Positions 18,641-27,353 of a stretch of 64,000 nt of DNA are shown here, one piece after another. How positions within the stretch are numbered: the stretch's first letter is position 1; each line of letters opens with the position of its first letter. The translations under genes and the position numbers were made by a program. The notes below the pieces were generated by a model. The model was not told the origin of the DNA. It ran no database searches and saw only the letters and a program-made list of their open reading frames with translations. The DNA comes from G965199725 sp965199725. GTDB lineage: Bacteria; Pseudomonadota; Gammaproteobacteria; Nitrosococcales; Methylophagaceae. The stretch spans positions 620,001 to 684,000 of the forward strand of contig OZ241321.1 in the NCBI GenBank assembly GCA_965199725.1, read 5' to 3'.

Positions 18641-19294
18641 ATGGCTTTTGATAAATTGACAAAGGCAACCAATATGATAAACAACAATCAGCACCTGATG
18701 ATGACCTTGTATTCGGACCCTGAATGCCCGTTTTGTCATCGTACGCGTATTGCCATGTATGAAAAAAATATTGGCGCCAATATTGAATATATTATAGATG
18801 GTCACTGGCCGGAAGATATTGCCGCTGTTAACCAATACGGGATCAGTCCGACGCTCATTGATCGTAATCTGGTATTATTTAACGCTGATATTATCATCAG
18901 CTATTTTGATGAACGCTTTTTACAGCCACCGTTAATGCCGTCCGAACCTGCGTCCCGGGCACAAACCCGTATGATGCTCTACCGCATTGATAAAGACTGG
19001 TATTCACACTGGGATATACTTAACGGTCAGGAAAAAGCCAAAATGACTAAAGTACGCAAAATTATTCAGGAAGACTTAACCTTATTAGCACCTTTATTTG
19101 CTAAATCGCCTTTTTTTATGGGCGATAGTTTTTCATTGTTAGACTGTAGTCTTGCACCATTGTTGTGGCGCTTACCTTTACTGGGTATAAAGTTACCTGC
19201 CAGAGCTAAGACAATTGAAGAATACGCCCAACGTATTTTTTCCAGAGACAGCTTTCAGAAAAGCCTTAGCAACAGCGAACGGAGTATGCGCTGA
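18641..19294 (+). CDS. sspA: Stringent starvation protein A
   Basis: A glutathione-transferase-fold protein that binds RNA polymerase and modulates stress and stationary-phase transcription. The 217-aa product has the thioredoxin-like N-terminus LYSDPECPFCHRTRIAMYEK and the conserved helical domain. A GGAG site precedes the ATG at 18641. The petABC-sspA-sspB order is a gammaproteobacterial and betaproteobacterial hallmark. Confidence 0.94.
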   Translation: MAFDKLTKATNMINNNQHLMMTLYSDPECPFCHRTRIAMYEKNIGANIEYIIDGHWPEDIAAVNQYGISPTLIDRNLVLFNADIIISYFDERFLQPPLMPSEPASRAQTRMMLYRIDKDWYSHWDILNGQEKAKMTKVRKIIQEDLTLLAPLFAKSPFFMGDSFSLLDCSLAPLLWRLPLLGIKLPARAKTIEEYAQRIFSRDSFQKSLSNSERSMR

Positions 19295-19312
19295 TCTTGG
19301 CTTAACAGATCA

Positions 19313-19690
19313 ATGATACCTAAAAAACCTTATCTCATCAGGGCCATTTATCAATGGCTACTGGATAATGATCTCACACCATACTTGCTAGCAAATACTA
19401 ATACTGCAGACATCAAAGTGCCGCGCCAATATATCAATAATGACATGATTATACTGAACATTGCTCCCAATGCTGTTGCTGATTTTCATGCTGATAATGA
19501 ATGGATAAGTTTTTCTGCCCGATTTTCGGGTAAGGCTATGGAGCTATTCATTCCTGTCATTGCTGTACAAGCAGTTTATGGCAAGGAAAATAACGAAGGG
19601 ATGTTTTTTAATGATGGTATCTCCCCGCCGCCGTTACCGCCAGAAAAATCACCACCACCAAAGCAGTCTACATTAAAAGTAGTAAAATAA
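19313..19690 (+). CDS. sspB: ClpXP adaptor SspB
   Basis: Delivers ssrA-tagged peptides to ClpXP. The 125-aa product contains the SspB fold sequence (PYLIRAIYQWLLDNDLTPYLL, IILNIAPNAV, FSARFSG) and a proline-rich, charged tail that ends LKVVK, matching the ClpX-binding LRVVK-type peptide of SspB. It is 18 nt downstream of sspA. Confidence 0.94.
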   Translation: MIPKKPYLIRAIYQWLLDNDLTPYLLANTNTADIKVPRQYINNDMIILNIAPNAVADFHADNEWISFSARFSGKAMELFIPVIAVQAVYGKENNEGMFFNDGISPPPLPPEKSPPPKQSTLKVVK

Positions 19691-19748
19691 TTAACGTACA
19701 AACATCAAGTTAAGTAAGTATCTTAAAAATATGGCATATCTATGAAAT

Positions 19749-20438
19749 CTATTGCCCAGCCTCAAAACCAGAAAAAGTCAACGTTTCCTCAGTTAAGGGC
19801 TCATCACCCTCTCGCCAAATTTTGCCATCTGGCACTATCGTCCGTATTTGGTATATTTCACCGGGAATATCCTCTGACAAGGTAAAAATATAGTATTTAC
19901 CTGCGTATAAACTATAGCGTGAATTTTTAGGATCATCAATGAACGGTTGAATGGTATATTGTATGCCTTTTAATTTTTTACCCTGATAGTCAATATCTAC
20001 TTCTTTTTTAGCAGCACCTTTGGCAAATGCCCAACGAATTTTACGCTGAAAATAAGCCCAACTGCCACCTGTCAGACGCTCAAGTTCGTGAATATCAAAC
20101 TCCAGATATAAAGCAAACACACCGTTGCCCCGCTGATTTTCCCTATCCACATAAGGACGATTATGCTTGCCGGTAAAAAAATCAAAGTGCGTATCTCTAC
20201 GACCGGTATTGCGGATATTGCTTACAATAACATCAATAGTATCTTTACGATTACCGTCAACAAAGCTTGATTTTCTATACTGATAATGTAATACACCTGG
20301 TCGGGTAATATTTTTTAAGTGTGCTTTATCAAACAGTGCATTATTCACATCTGAAAACCCCGTTACCGCATAAGCATTAAATGTGGCTATCAGTGATGTG
20401 CAGCACATTAAAATCAACAAAAAAAATTGTTTTTGCAT
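19749..20438 (-). CDS. Exported protein of unknown function, methanol-island flank
   Basis: I do not recognise this 229-aa protein. A Sec signal peptide is clear (QKQFFLLILMCCTSLIATFNAYA), followed by a soluble domain rich in beta-type sequence with conserved-looking patches such as RPGVLHYQYRKSSF, FALYLEFDIHELERLTGG and GEIYQIRTIVPDG. The ATG at 20438 is preferred over the TTG one codon earlier. There are no cysteines after the signal and no heme or metal motif. It lies on the same strand as xoxJ and xoxF but is separated from xoxJ by an oppositely oriented gene. Confidence 0.6.
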   Translation of the reverse strand: MQKQFFLLILMCCTSLIATFNAYAVTGFSDVNNALFDKAHLKNITRPGVLHYQYRKSSFVDGNRKDTIDVIVSNIRNTGRRDTHFDFFTGKHNRPYVDRENQRGNGVFALYLEFDIHELERLTGGSWAYFQRKIRWAFAKGAAKKEVDIDYQGKKLKGIQYTIQPFIDDPKNSRYSLYAGKYYIFTLSEDIPGEIYQIRTIVPDGKIWREGDEPLTEETLTFSGFEAGQ

Positions 20439-20507
20439 CAAACCAGACCATGTTGAAATTTTAATGCTATTCTAACCCTTTTTATAATTCCAGTGAAGTG
20501 CGGCGCG

Positions 20508-20975
20508 ATGATGGCTATCAAAAAATTACTGATAATATCTACTATTTTACTGTTGATTGCTTTTCTGTCTTCAGGAGGGTGTATGCGCCAAGACGCAGCC
20601 CGACTATATCAAAAATCAAGTCCCTATAGTTATGAAGATACGCTATTAAACCTTGAGGTTGCCATCGCTGAGTACAACTATCGTATTATTAATCGCGCCC
20701 ATATTGGTCAGACATTGCGTGATCGTGGCGAAGAAAACTACCCGCTGTCCATTATTGTCAGCTTTTGCAACATTACCTACGCTAAAGAAATGATGACAAT
20801 CAATGCTGATCTTATCAACGATATGCCGTGTGTTATTACGGTGCGTGAAGAGCTTAAAAAGGTGGTTGTTAGCACTAAACTAATGTCTGACAATACCAAA
20901 AATAAACGGCAAAATGATTTTGCGGGCAAAATAAACGCTAACTTAAAAGCAATCGTTGACGCAACTATTGAGTGA
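20508..20975 (+). CDS. DUF302-family exported protein
   Basis: A protein of about 155 aa with an N-terminal hydrophobic segment (KKLLIISTILLLIAFLSSGGC) and one DUF302 domain: NRAHIGQTLRDRG, VSFCNITYA, NDMPCVITVREELKKVVVST. The Cys after the hydrophobic run could be lipid-modified, but SGGC is a weak lipobox. The ATG at 20508 is chosen over the GTG at 20493. DUF302 proteins are of unknown biochemical role, often linked with sulfur or heme metabolism. It converges with xoxJ. Confidence 0.75.
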   Translation: MMAIKKLLIISTILLLIAFLSSGGCMRQDAARLYQKSSPYSYEDTLLNLEVAIAEYNYRIINRAHIGQTLRDRGEENYPLSIIVSFCNITYAKEMMTINADLINDMPCVITVREELKKVVVSTKLMSDNTKNKRQNDFAGKINANLKAIVDATIE

Positions 20976-20994
20976 CCTGTGTCAAGGAAATTGC

Positions 20995-21855
20995 TTACTT
21001 TATCGTTGCCGTCATGCCTAAACTGGTAAGTGATGGCAAATGGTACTCTCTGATAATAGTAGCAATGTCGTCTTTGCGTTTTTCCAAAATCTTATTAAGC
21101 AAATGTTGCCAGTTTTTATCCTGACGACGCACACCCAAAGAAAAACTAAATACGTATTTCCTGCCAAGCTCTACCAAAGGCACAACTTTCATAGGCACAT
21201 CTGATTTGTTGGCAAAATAACCTGCTATGGGTCCCCAGACAAAAGCAACATCAATTTTTCCTGTTGCCAACTCATCTTCTACAATACGACCAGCATACAC
21301 CCGCGCATCACCAGGCATAAATTGATAGTATATTATTTGCTCGCCTAGTCCGCTATCAAGTAACTTTTTTGTGGCAATTGCTCGGTCAAACAGGCCTATT
21401 TTAAGTATTCTGCCCTGAGCTTTCAGCTTGGCAATATCGCTGATTTTATTTAACTCAAACCCCTCGCCAGTACGATAAACCATCGCATCAATTGAGCGAA
21501 AATAAGGTGTTGTTGTCGCCAACATACCAGGTGCAGACGGTACGCTCATTGCTAAATCACACACAAAAAGACCTGTTTCAGCATCCACCTTTTTAATGGT
21601 ATTGCGGCTAAAACCAATTCGTTGTGGAAACCAATAATATTCTACTGAAATACCCAACTCATCTGCTATCAGCGCTGCTATTTTATTATCAAACCCCTGT
21701 AGTTTGTTATTTGAGTACGGTAAGTTGTGCGCATCAGCACAAACACGCAACACAGTTTGACCCTTTACTGGCTTAAATTCACCTGCAGAAACTACATTGA
21801 AGGTAACAAACAAACACCCTAATACCACCATTATTATATGCGACCTTATCATCAT
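20995..21855 (-). CDS. xoxJ: XoxJ/MxaJ-type periplasmic solute-binding-like protein
   Basis: A 286-aa product with a signal peptide (cleavage after VVSA) and a family 3 solute-binding fold: LRVCADAHNLPYSN...GFDNKIAALIADELGISVEYYWFPQRIGF. This is the pattern of quinoprotein-dehydrogenase-associated binding proteins. In Methylobacterium, XoxJ is thought to help activate or bind the PQQ-dependent methanol dehydrogenase rather than to import a solute; no permease genes are nearby. An AAGGAG site sits 4-5 nt before the ATG. It lies downstream of xoxF on the same strand, with a hairpin between. Confidence 0.88.
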   Translation of the reverse strand: MMIRSHIIMVVLGCLFVTFNVVSAGEFKPVKGQTVLRVCADAHNLPYSNNKLQGFDNKIAALIADELGISVEYYWFPQRIGFSRNTIKKVDAETGLFVCDLAMSVPSAPGMLATTTPYFRSIDAMVYRTGEGFELNKISDIAKLKAQGRILKIGLFDRAIATKKLLDSGLGEQIIYYQFMPGDARVYAGRIVEDELATGKIDVAFVWGPIAGYFANKSDVPMKVVPLVELGRKYVFSFSLGVRRQDKNWQHLLNKILEKRKDDIATIIREYHLPSLTSLGMTATIK

Positions 21856-21914
21856 GTCTCCTTGACTTGTTAATAACCAGCATTGTGACTCTTACATCCA
21901 TTTTATCCATAAAA

Positions 21915-21944
21915 GAAAAGCCCGACATAAGTGTCAGGCTTTTC
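21915..21944 (-). terminator. Terminator-like hairpin between xoxF and xoxJ
   Basis: The arms gaaaagcccgaca (21915-21927) and tgtcaggcttttc (21932-21944) form a 13-bp stem with one mismatch and a 4-nt loop. In the minus direction the stem ends in TTTTCTTTTA, so it should terminate or attenuate xoxF transcripts before xoxJ. The opposite direction also has a short T-run. Confidence 0.7.
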
Positions 21945-21994
21945 CCATTGTAACGCTATCTTTAAAGATAAATCTATAAAGATAATAAGCAGTC

Positions 21995-23782
21995 TTACAG
22001 ACTAAATACGCTTAAAACACCACCTAGGTTAGTCCAGCTTGACAGTGCACGATAAGCACCTACCGCGCCAAGACCATCTGTATCGTTTTCTAAGCTAGGT
22101 ATAGCCATACCAATACCTGCCCAACCACCTACACCTGAAAGTACAGCGACGTATTGAGTGCCATCATGTTGATAGGTATTGACATTACCAATAATGCCTG
22201 ATGGTGTTTTAAACCGCCAAAGTTCACGACCAGTTTGTGCATCCAGTGCTTTAATGTAGCCTTCCAATGTGCCATAAAATACCAAATCGGTCGCAGTAGC
22301 CAGCGCACCACCCCATGCTGAGAAACGTTCTGGGTTTGACCATACGATCTTACCAACACGTGCATCCCAAGCAATAAAGTTACCCAAATGTGTACCACCT
22401 GGCGCAGGATACATGCTCAAAGTCGCGCCAACATAAGGTTGGCCTGCAGTATATTCAACTTCAAATGGTTCGTAGTCCATGCACACATGATTAGTGGGTA
22501 CATAGAAAAGGCCTGTACGTGGAGAATAAGCAGAGGGCTGCTGATCTTTGGTTCCTAACGCCGCAGGACAAATGCCTGTAGTATTAACATCAGCACCATT
22601 TTTGGCTGTTGAGTACTTGGCTACACGATCATGACGACCTGTTTTCAGGTTAACACCTCTAGACCAGTTAACAGTAGGATCATATTTTTCGGCAACCAAC
22701 AACTCGCCAGTGACACGATCCATTGTGTAACCAAAACCATTACGGTCAAAATGCACGAGCGTTTTACGCATCTTACCTTTTATTCTTTGGTCTACCAAAG
22801 GTGTTTCGTTGACGCCATCATAATCCCATTCATCGTAAGGGGTCATTTGATATACCCATTTAGCCATGCCCGTATCTAGATCACGACCAAATAATGACAT
22901 TGACCATTTGTTATCGCCAGGACGCTGCACTGGGTTCCAAGTAGATGGGTTACCATTACCATAATAGAACATATTCAAATCAGGATCATAAGAATACCAA
23001 CCCCAAGTTGTTCCACCACCAATTTTCCACTGGTCACCTTTCCATGACTTCAATGATGAATTTTTGCCAACTGGCTTCAGCATTGACTTAGTTTTTCTGG
23101 GATCAAAAAGCATTTCCTTATCAGGGCCTGTGCTATAAGCAATCCACTTTTCTCTACCTTTCAGGTCGTAGGCTTTAATGTAACCACGCACACCAAACTC
23201 ACCGCCAGAAATACCAACCAGCACTTTGTCTTTGAATACATGGGCAGCACTTGTGCTTGTGGCACCGCGTTTAGCAGTATCACGTTTGTGAGACCACACA
23301 ACTTTACCGGTATTCATATCCAAAGCGACCAATGTAGTATCAGCCTGGTTCAAAAAGATTTTACCGTCACCATACGCCAAACCACGGTTGACCGTGTCAC
23401 AGCACATGACTGGAACAGTCTCGTCGTAGTCCTGTTTTGGCTCGTATTTCCACTTGATGGCACCATCATTGTTCAAATCTAGCGCGAACACATTGTTAGG
23501 GAAAGCGGTATGTACATACATAGTACCATTAATAACCAACGGGTTACCTTCATGACCACGCAATACGCCTGTTGAAAAAGACCATGCCATCTTCAAATCG
23601 GCAACATTGTCTTTATTGATCTGTGCCAATTTGCTATAACGCTGATTATTATAGTGGCCAGCGGCGGATACCCAATTATTTGGGTTTTCTTGCATCATTG
23701 CAATTTCGTCATGTCCATCAGCCATGGCTACGCCAGAAGCTAAAACAGACATCACTGCAATTGACAGTTTTTTCAGTTTCAT
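21995..23782 (-). CDS. xoxF: Lanthanide-dependent methanol dehydrogenase XoxF
   Basis: Periplasmic PQQ-dependent alcohol dehydrogenase oxidising methanol. The 595-aa product has a signal peptide (VMADG, cleavage near residue 21), the vicinal disulfide Cys127-Cys128 over the PQQ ring, metal ligands Glu195 and Asn278, and catalytic Asp320 followed two residues later by Asp322 in WDYDG. That extra aspartate is the mark of lanthanide-type XoxF; calcium-type MxaF has Ala there. Tryptophan-docking repeats of the beta-propeller are evident. A GAGGAAA site lies 5 nt before the ATG. No mxaI is present. gltX lies upstream on the same strand. Confidence 0.96.
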   Translation of the reverse strand: MKLKKLSIAVMSVLASGVAMADGHDEIAMMQENPNNWVSAAGHYNNQRYSKLAQINKDNVADLKMAWSFSTGVLRGHEGNPLVINGTMYVHTAFPNNVFALDLNNDGAIKWKYEPKQDYDETVPVMCCDTVNRGLAYGDGKIFLNQADTTLVALDMNTGKVVWSHKRDTAKRGATSTSAAHVFKDKVLVGISGGEFGVRGYIKAYDLKGREKWIAYSTGPDKEMLFDPRKTKSMLKPVGKNSSLKSWKGDQWKIGGGTTWGWYSYDPDLNMFYYGNGNPSTWNPVQRPGDNKWSMSLFGRDLDTGMAKWVYQMTPYDEWDYDGVNETPLVDQRIKGKMRKTLVHFDRNGFGYTMDRVTGELLVAEKYDPTVNWSRGVNLKTGRHDRVAKYSTAKNGADVNTTGICPAALGTKDQQPSAYSPRTGLFYVPTNHVCMDYEPFEVEYTAGQPYVGATLSMYPAPGGTHLGNFIAWDARVGKIVWSNPERFSAWGGALATATDLVFYGTLEGYIKALDAQTGRELWRFKTPSGIIGNVNTYQHDGTQYVAVLSGVGGWAGIGMAIPSLENDTDGLGAVGAYRALSSWTNLGGVLSVFSL

Positions 23783-23874
23783 AATTTTTCCTCAATGTAA
23801 TCTTAAAATTCAAAGTCACACTCATAACAAGACTCTGCCCAAATGTCTTATGGGCGTCAGCCTGTTAGCAGACC

Positions 23875-23896
23875 CTAACCCTTGTTAAGGGATTAG
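23875..23896. promoter_or_regulatory. Inverted repeat in the xoxF upstream region
   Basis: The arms ctaaccctt and aagggattag (one bulged A) enclose 3 nt, 93-114 nt upstream of the xoxF start. Read on the minus strand, a TTGACT box (23894-23899) lies at the outer end, so the dyad falls within the likely promoter spacer. A second short dyad (gccca...tgggc) lies nearer the gene. This is compatible with an operator, but no regulator is identified. Confidence 0.35.
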
Positions 23897-24002
23897 TCAA
23901 GCATATTTCGTAATTTTTTTAAGTTTTTTACATTTATTTTTTTAGGAAAAAGTTCCTGTTAACATAACATATTGAAAAAACGTTATTTATTAGTAGCACC
24001 GA

Positions 24003-25409
24003 TCAGCAATCTGATTCAGTGATCCATGCTATTGCGTTCTGTATTGCTGTCAGTGCGCGTACCGATCCAAGAAGCTCAAGCGTCATATCCAATGGTGGTG
24101 ATATTGTTTTACCTGTTATCGCAACTCGAACAGGCTGTGCAACCTTACCCATACCAATTGATCGTTGCAATGAACAAGCTTTGATTTCATCATGTATCGC
24201 CTCTGATCGCCAATGTGGCAATTTTTGCAGACGCTGAAACACATCAATCAATACATCAATACTGGTTGCTGTCAAATGCTTACCTGCTGCCTTGTCATCA
24301 TATTCAGAGACTGGGCGATAGAAAAAGCTGCTGTTGTTTGCCATATCAGCCAGTGTTTTAGCACGCTCCTGTTGTAATACCACTACATCAACCAAATCAG
24401 GTCCCTGCGCAATGTCTAAACCCAGCCGTTTCATATGCCAATGTAAATGTCGAGCAATATGTTCTGGATCGCTATGTTTAATGTATTGCTGATTAAACCA
24501 CATCAGTTTCTCATTACTAAAGCGGGATACAGATTTATTAATATCTTTAATATCAAACAGCGACACCATTTCACCTAGTGTAAATATCTCCTGATCGCCA
24601 TGCGACCACCCTAAACGTACTAAATAATTCAATAATGCATCAGGTAAAAATCCATTATCACGGTAATACATCACACCTGCCGCACCATGACGTTTTGATA
24701 ATCTTACGCCATCATCGCCGACTATCATTGGCAAATGGGCAAACACTGGTATATCAGCAGCAAGCGCCTGAAAGAGATTGACCTGCCTAGGTGTATTATT
24801 CAAATGATCATCGCCGCGAATAACGTGAGTCAGCCCCATATCTATATCATCAACAACAACCGTTAAATTATAAGTTGGCAAGCCATCAGCGCGCGCAATG
24901 ATAAGATCATCTAGCTCGCTGTTTTGAAACTCAACATGTCCTCTGACGACATCCTGAATAACAACAACACCCGCTGTTGGGTTTTTAAACCTGATAACAG
25001 GGCGAACACTGTCCTTTGATGATGCTCTGTGACGACAGCGACCATCGTATCGTGGTTTTTCCTGATTCGCCCGTTGCCGCTCGCGCATGGTATCTAGTTC
25101 TTCTTTAGTGCAATAACAAGGATAAGCATCGCCTTGCGCTACTAGTTGTGCAATGACCTGCTGATAACGATCAAGGCGTTGCGTTTGATAAAAAGGGCCT
25201 TCATCATAGTTAAGACCGAGCCATGCCATGCCCTCCAGTATTGCATCAGATGATACCTGAGTGGAACGCGCCGAATCAGTATCTTCAATACGTAAAATAA
25301 ACTGTCCGCCATATTTACGGGCATATAACCAGGAAAATAATGCTGTACGGACACCGCCCACATGCAAGTAACCTGTTGGACTAGGTGCAAAACGAGTACG
25401 AATAGTCAT
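24003..25409 (-). CDS. gltX: Glutamyl-tRNA synthetase
   Basis: Class I synthetase for tRNA-Glu. The 468-aa product has the HIGH-like motif in FAPSPTGYLHVGGVRTALF, the CYC...RCRH zinc-binding region around residues 99-127, RGDDHL, and the KMSKS-like RLSKRHGA. Length and motifs match discriminating bacterial GltX. It sits between xoxF and the quinoprotein-relay genes without functional connection that I can see. A weak hairpin aggaa-ctttt-tcct followed by A/T runs may end its transcript. Confidence 0.96.
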   Translation of the reverse strand: MTIRTRFAPSPTGYLHVGGVRTALFSWLYARKYGGQFILRIEDTDSARSTQVSSDAILEGMAWLGLNYDEGPFYQTQRLDRYQQVIAQLVAQGDAYPCYCTKEELDTMRERQRANQEKPRYDGRCRHRASSKDSVRPVIRFKNPTAGVVVIQDVVRGHVEFQNSELDDLIIARADGLPTYNLTVVVDDIDMGLTHVIRGDDHLNNTPRQVNLFQALAADIPVFAHLPMIVGDDGVRLSKRHGAAGVMYYRDNGFLPDALLNYLVRLGWSHGDQEIFTLGEMVSLFDIKDINKSVSRFSNEKLMWFNQQYIKHSDPEHIARHLHWHMKRLGLDIAQGPDLVDVVVLQQERAKTLADMANNSSFFYRPVSEYDDKAAGKHLTATSIDVLIDVFQRLQKLPHWRSEAIHDEIKACSLQRSIGMGKVAQPVRVAITGKTISPPLDMTLELLGSVRALTAIQNAIAWITESDC

Positions 25410-25516
25410 ATGATTGTATATCTAAAATGTATGCAAATAGTGTTATTGTAGCAACAACCCTTAATATATTGCGTTTGAGTAAATGATTTATGTTTTAATT
25501 TATCAGTTAAAAGAGT

Positions 25517-26458
25517 GTGTTTATGAAAATACATGTTTTTTATGCGGTCGTCATACTGGTGGTATCAATGATTGCGACAACTGGCTTCAGCAACCATCAC
25601 TACACTGTAACAGAAGTTACCCCTGGTGTTTTCTACCATCAGGGCTTACATCAAGAGCCATCCGAAGATAATATTGGCGCTATTGCCAATGTCAGTTTTA
25701 TTATTGGCGATCGTTGTGTAGCGGTTATAGATAGTGGTGGCAGCTACACAGAAGGCATACGTTTACGCCAAGCTATTTACAGGCAAACTGATTTACCTGT
25801 CTGCTATGTTATCAATACACACGCACACCCTGACCATATGTTTGGCAATGCCGCATTTAAAAAAGATAATCCTGAATACATTGGTCATGCCAATATGCCT
25901 ATGGCAATGACTGCCAGACAGTCTTTTTTTGGCAGAACCTTCCAAGAAATTCTAGGCCAAGCCTATCAAGGGACTGAATTTATTGCCCCTACACGCTTGA
26001 TTTATATTGACGCGCCTGTCACCATTGATCTTGGTAAGCGACTAATCACACTGACTGCTTATCCGACATCACACACTGATAACGATCTGACTGTGTTTGA
26101 TGATACCACTAGAACATTATGGACTGGTGATTTACTGTTTATGGAACGTATACCCGTGCTGGATGGTAATATCAATGGATGGATAAACACCATGCGGCAA
26201 TTACAGGCTATGAATATCAACACTGTTGTTCCTGGTCATGGCCCAGCAAGCAATGATAAATGGCAAAGGGGGTTAGCAGAACAACTACGCTACTTCAGCC
26301 TGTTGCGTGATGAGATTCGCGCTGTTATTAACAATTTCGGCACAATCAATCAGGCTACCCAACAAGTAGGACTAAAGGAAGAAAAACAGTGGGAACTTTT
26401 TGATTCATATCATAGTCGTAATGTCACCGCTGCATTTGTGCAGCTTGAATGGGAATGA
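25517..26458 (+). CDS. Quinoprotein-relay zinc metallohydrolase (MBL fold)
   Basis: A 313-aa exported protein with an N-terminal signal segment (KIHVFYAVVILVVSMIATTGFS) and a metallo-beta-lactamase fold: the metal motif THAHPDH (HxHxDH), a later His in SHTDND, Asp in WTGDLLF and the final His in VPGHGPAS. It matches the group named quinoprotein relay system zinc metallohydrolase, found beside PQQ-dependent dehydrogenase genes. The next gene, a SoxYZ-like carrier, is the other member of that system. Substrate is unknown; a role in quinoprotein electron relay or maturation is inferred from association. Confidence 0.82.
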   Translation: MFMKIHVFYAVVILVVSMIATTGFSNHHYTVTEVTPGVFYHQGLHQEPSEDNIGAIANVSFIIGDRCVAVIDSGGSYTEGIRLRQAIYRQTDLPVCYVINTHAHPDHMFGNAAFKKDNPEYIGHANMPMAMTARQSFFGRTFQEILGQAYQGTEFIAPTRLIYIDAPVTIDLGKRLITLTAYPTSHTDNDLTVFDDTTRTLWTGDLLFMERIPVLDGNINGWINTMRQLQAMNINTVVPGHGPASNDKWQRGLAEQLRYFSLLRDEIRAVINNFGTINQATQQVGLKEEKQWELFDSYHSRNVTAAFVQLEWE

Positions 26459-26474
26459 TGCTGGCGCCACCGTT

Positions 26475-27278
26475 ATGATTAAATATAATCACAATTTATT
26501 AGTTATCGCTACTTTTGCATTATTGGGACTGACTACAGCTCAAACTGCTACGTCCGCTGATAAAGAATCGTTGTGGTCGTCACTGAAAAGCGCCTATTTT
26601 GGCGACAGAACTGTGCATGAAAATGCTAATGATTTATTAATTATTACGGCACCTAAGCGTGCTGAAGATGCCGCTATTGTACCTATATCAGTGAAATCAC
26701 TTATTCCGCAGACTACTAATCATTACATTAAAAACATTCATATCGTTATTGACAAAAACCCAGAGCCTTATTCAGCTAACTTCCGCTTATCTCCTGCACT
26801 TAGTTATATTGATATTGCCACCCGTATGCGTGTTGACCAATACACTTTTGTGCGTGCCATTGCAGAAATGAATGATGGATCTCTGCACATGGTATCTCGT
26901 TTTGTAAAAGCAGCAGGTGGTTGCAGTGCACCTGCAATGAAAGATGCTGCAGCCGCAATGGCATCCTTGGGTAAAATGCAGATTCGTATGCGAGAACCAA
27001 CTATCGGTGAAACATTACAAGTACAAGTTATTGTTAGCCACCCTAACTACAATGGCTTGCAGTTTAGTCAAAAAAATCATCGCTATATCAATGCGCACCA
27101 TGTAAAAAAAATTGATATCCGCTACAACGGTGAATCATTGATTAACGTAGCTACTGGTATCTCTGTCAGTGAAAACCCAAGCGTCCGTTTCGCCTTTATT
27201 CCTAAAGAAAATGGCACCTTATCAGTAGATGTCGTTGACAGCCAAAATCTGAAATTTAATCTTCAGCGGAATATATAA
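26475..27278 (+). CDS. Quinoprotein-associated SoxYZ-like carrier
   Basis: A 267-aa exported protein starting at the ATG at 26475 (MIKYNHNLLVIATFALLGLTTA), 16 nt after the MBL gene. Residues 30-155 resemble SoxY and end in AAGGCSAPAMKD, like the GGC swinging-arm tip of SoxY; the rest resembles SoxZ (HPNYNGLQF). In Sox systems the SoxY cysteine carries sulfur intermediates, but here the SoxY-like and SoxZ-like parts are fused and the cysteine is internal. This fusion is typical of carriers found near PQQ-dependent dehydrogenases; what it carries is unknown. Confidence 0.82.
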   Translation: MIKYNHNLLVIATFALLGLTTAQTATSADKESLWSSLKSAYFGDRTVHENANDLLIITAPKRAEDAAIVPISVKSLIPQTTNHYIKNIHIVIDKNPEPYSANFRLSPALSYIDIATRMRVDQYTFVRAIAEMNDGSLHMVSRFVKAAGGCSAPAMKDAAAAMASLGKMQIRMREPTIGETLQVQVIVSHPNYNGLQFSQKNHRYINAHHVKKIDIRYNGESLINVATGISVSENPSVRFAFIPKENGTLSVDVVDSQNLKFNLQRNI

Positions 27279-27353
27279 CCCCCCACCCCCCGCTACAAGC
27301 CTGGCAGTCCAGTCAGTGATAAAAGCTATTGGCAAACAACGCTCTAAAAATGT

